Origin: an uncultured SAR116 cluster alpha proteobacterium
Lineage (GTDB): Bacteria; Pseudomonadota; Alphaproteobacteria; Puniceispirillales; Puniceispirillaceae
Reading direction: 5' to 3'
Assembly: GCA_902596655.1 (NCBI GenBank)
Contig: CACJUX010000025.1
Location: 1 to 34,084 of the forward strand
Length of the DNA stretch: 34,084 bases
Position 1 is the stretch's first letter. Every line of letters starts with the position of its first letter. The notes under the pieces were generated by a model, which was not told the DNA's origin, made no database searches, and worked only from the letters and a program-made list of their open reading frames with translations. This document shows positions 33,081 to 34,084 of this stretch, one piece after another. The position numbers were made by a program, and so were the translations under genes.

Positions 33081-34084
33081 ATGATCATTGACTGCCACGG
33101 ACATTACACGACCACACCACCCGGCGTCGGCGCCTGGCGTGATGCACAAAAGGCTGCTGTCGCCGCCAACCCGGCGCATGTCTCGAGCAAGGGGACGATC
33201 GCGGTCAGCGATGCCGAAATCCGCGAGAGCATTGAGACTAACCAGCTGCGCCTGCAGCGTGAGCGCGGCACCGATGTCACGATCTTCTCACCGCGCGCAA
33301 GCTGGATGGGGCATCATGTCGGCAATGCCTCGACCTCTCGGGCTTGGACCGAAAATTGCAATGAACTGATTCATCGGGTCTGCACGCTGTTTCCAGAAAA
33401 TTTCGTGCCTGTCTGCCAATTGCCGCAAAGCCCGCAGACACCAATCCAGACGAGCATTGCCGAATTGCAGCGCTGTGTCAGCGAGATGGATTTCATCGGT
33501 TGCAATCTAAATCCTGACCCATCGGGTGGTTACTGGCAGGACAAACCGCTTGGTGACCGCTATTGGTATCCGTTCTATGAGGTGATGTGTGAGCTGGATG
33601 TGCCGGCTATGATCCATGTCAGCGGTGCCTGTCATCCGGCAATGCATACGACAAGTTCATTCTATCTCGGCGCTGACACCACTGCCTTTGTACATTTCAT
33701 GATGTCGGATGTGTTCGCAGATTTTCCCTCAATTAAATTCATCATCCCTCATGGTGGTGGGGCGGTTCCGTATCATTGGGGACGGTTTCGGGGCATGGCG
33801 CAGGATATGGGCTTAGGTGATCTGGAGACGCTTGTGCTGAACAATATTTTCTTTGACACCTGCGTCTATCATCAGGACGGGATTGACCTGCTGCTCGATG
33901 TGATCCCAACGAAGAACATCCTGTTTGCCTCAGAAATGATTGGTGCGGTTCGCGGCATCGATCCCCGCAGTGGGCATTATTATGACGATACGAAACGCTA
34001 TATCGACGCCAACACCACCCTGAGCGCAGCGGAAAAACAGATGGTGTTCGAGGACAACGCCAGAGCGGTGTTCTCACGCCTAAA
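33081..34084 (+). CDS. ligJ: 4-oxalomesaconate hydratase (3' end cut by the window)
   Basis: Adds water to 4-oxalomesaconate to give 4-carboxy-4-hydroxy-2-oxoadipate, the substrate of the LigK aldolase. The frame is open from ATG 33081 (GGGAGG 6 bases upstream) to the window end, 334 codons; full LigJ is about 341 residues, so only a few are missing. It matches the Sphingobium enzyme closely: IIDCHGHYT (metal-binding His-x-His), TIFSPRAS, IGCNLNPDPSGG, AMIHVSGACHPAMH, FIIPHGGGAVPYHWGRFRG, FFDTCVYHQ and MIGAVRGIDPRSGHYYDDTKRYID. It is an amidohydrolase-fold zinc enzyme. The gene end and possible aldolase lie outside. Confidence 0.95.
   Translation, partial: MIIDCHGHYTTTPPGVGAWRDAQKAAVAANPAHVSSKGTIAVSDAEIRESIETNQLRLQRERGTDVTIFSPRASWMGHHVGNASTSRAWTENCNELIHRVCTLFPENFVPVCQLPQSPQTPIQTSIAELQRCVSEMDFIGCNLNPDPSGGYWQDKPLGDRYWYPFYEVMCELDVPAMIHVSGACHPAMHTTSSFYLGADTTAFVHFMMSDVFADFPSIKFIIPHGGGAVPYHWGRFRGMAQDMGLGDLETLVLNNIFFDTCVYHQDGIDLLLDVIPTKNILFASEMIGAVRGIDPRSGHYYDDTKRYIDANTTLSAAEKQMVFEDNARAVFSRL

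Noticed and set aside
1-34084. CRISPR array, transposon ends, prophage or integrase genes
   Set aside because: No regularly spaced repeats, transposase motifs or phage genes were seen anywhere in the window.

Overview
The window looks like chromosomal DNA of a free-living marine Alphaproteobacterium. Closely packed catabolic gene sets, several polyamine/opine-type ABC importers, metal-free pita-bread hydrolases and a protocatechuate 4,5-cleavage gene set would fit a SAR116- or Roseobacter-like heterotroph. That placement is inferred from gene content only; there is no rRNA or marker gene here. No tRNA, rRNA, insertion sequence, integrase or CRISPR array was seen.

Layout. (1) 1-6121, + strand, AT-richer: the 3' part of a Rieske oxygenase, a complete PotBCDA-type ABC importer, and two tandem paralogous genes of no family I recognise. 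(2) 6139-12739, - strand: a GlcG/HbpS-like protein, an acetamidase/formamidase, a MetX-like alpha/beta hydrolase, a cobalt-type nitrile hydratase-family enzyme whose beta subunit is split into two genes (the three-gene order known from thiocyanate hydrolase), a molybdopterin oxidoreductase overlapping the first of these, and a small unknown gene. Together they suggest conversion of a nitrile, cyanide or related C-N compound to amide, acid and possibly oxidised formate. (3) 12872-17446, - strand: a second PotABCD-type importer with an apparent terminator between the binding-protein gene and the permeases. (4) 17658-25303: creatinase, a metal-site-lacking M24 homologue, an agmatinase-family ureohydrolase, a PhyH dioxygenase, a 2,3-diaminopropionate ammonia-lyase-like enzyme, a metal-type M24 peptidase and an Asp/Glu racemase-superfamily protein. 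This is a nitrogen-compound catabolic island, probably fed by the adjacent importer. (5) 25311-29069: an FMN alpha-hydroxy-acid dehydrogenase, an FbpB-type iron permease with a Fur-like box at its start, and a TerC-family protein behind a structured leader. (6) 29054-34084: ligI and ligU on the - strand, with a DUF1932-type dehydrogenase, ligC and ligJ on the + strand. These are the lower steps of protocatechuate 4,5-cleavage (hydroxymuconate semialdehyde to pyrone dicarboxylate to oxalomesaconate to carboxy-hydroxy-adipate). The ring-opening dioxygenase and the aldolase are not in the window.

How it fits together: two solute importers sit beside enzyme sets that attack nitrogen- or ring-containing compounds, and the aromatic module at the right edge would deliver pyruvate and oxaloacetate. 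The parts least explained by known systems are the tandem unknown pair next to the Rieske gene and the nitrile hydratase-like, formamidase and molybdoenzyme block.
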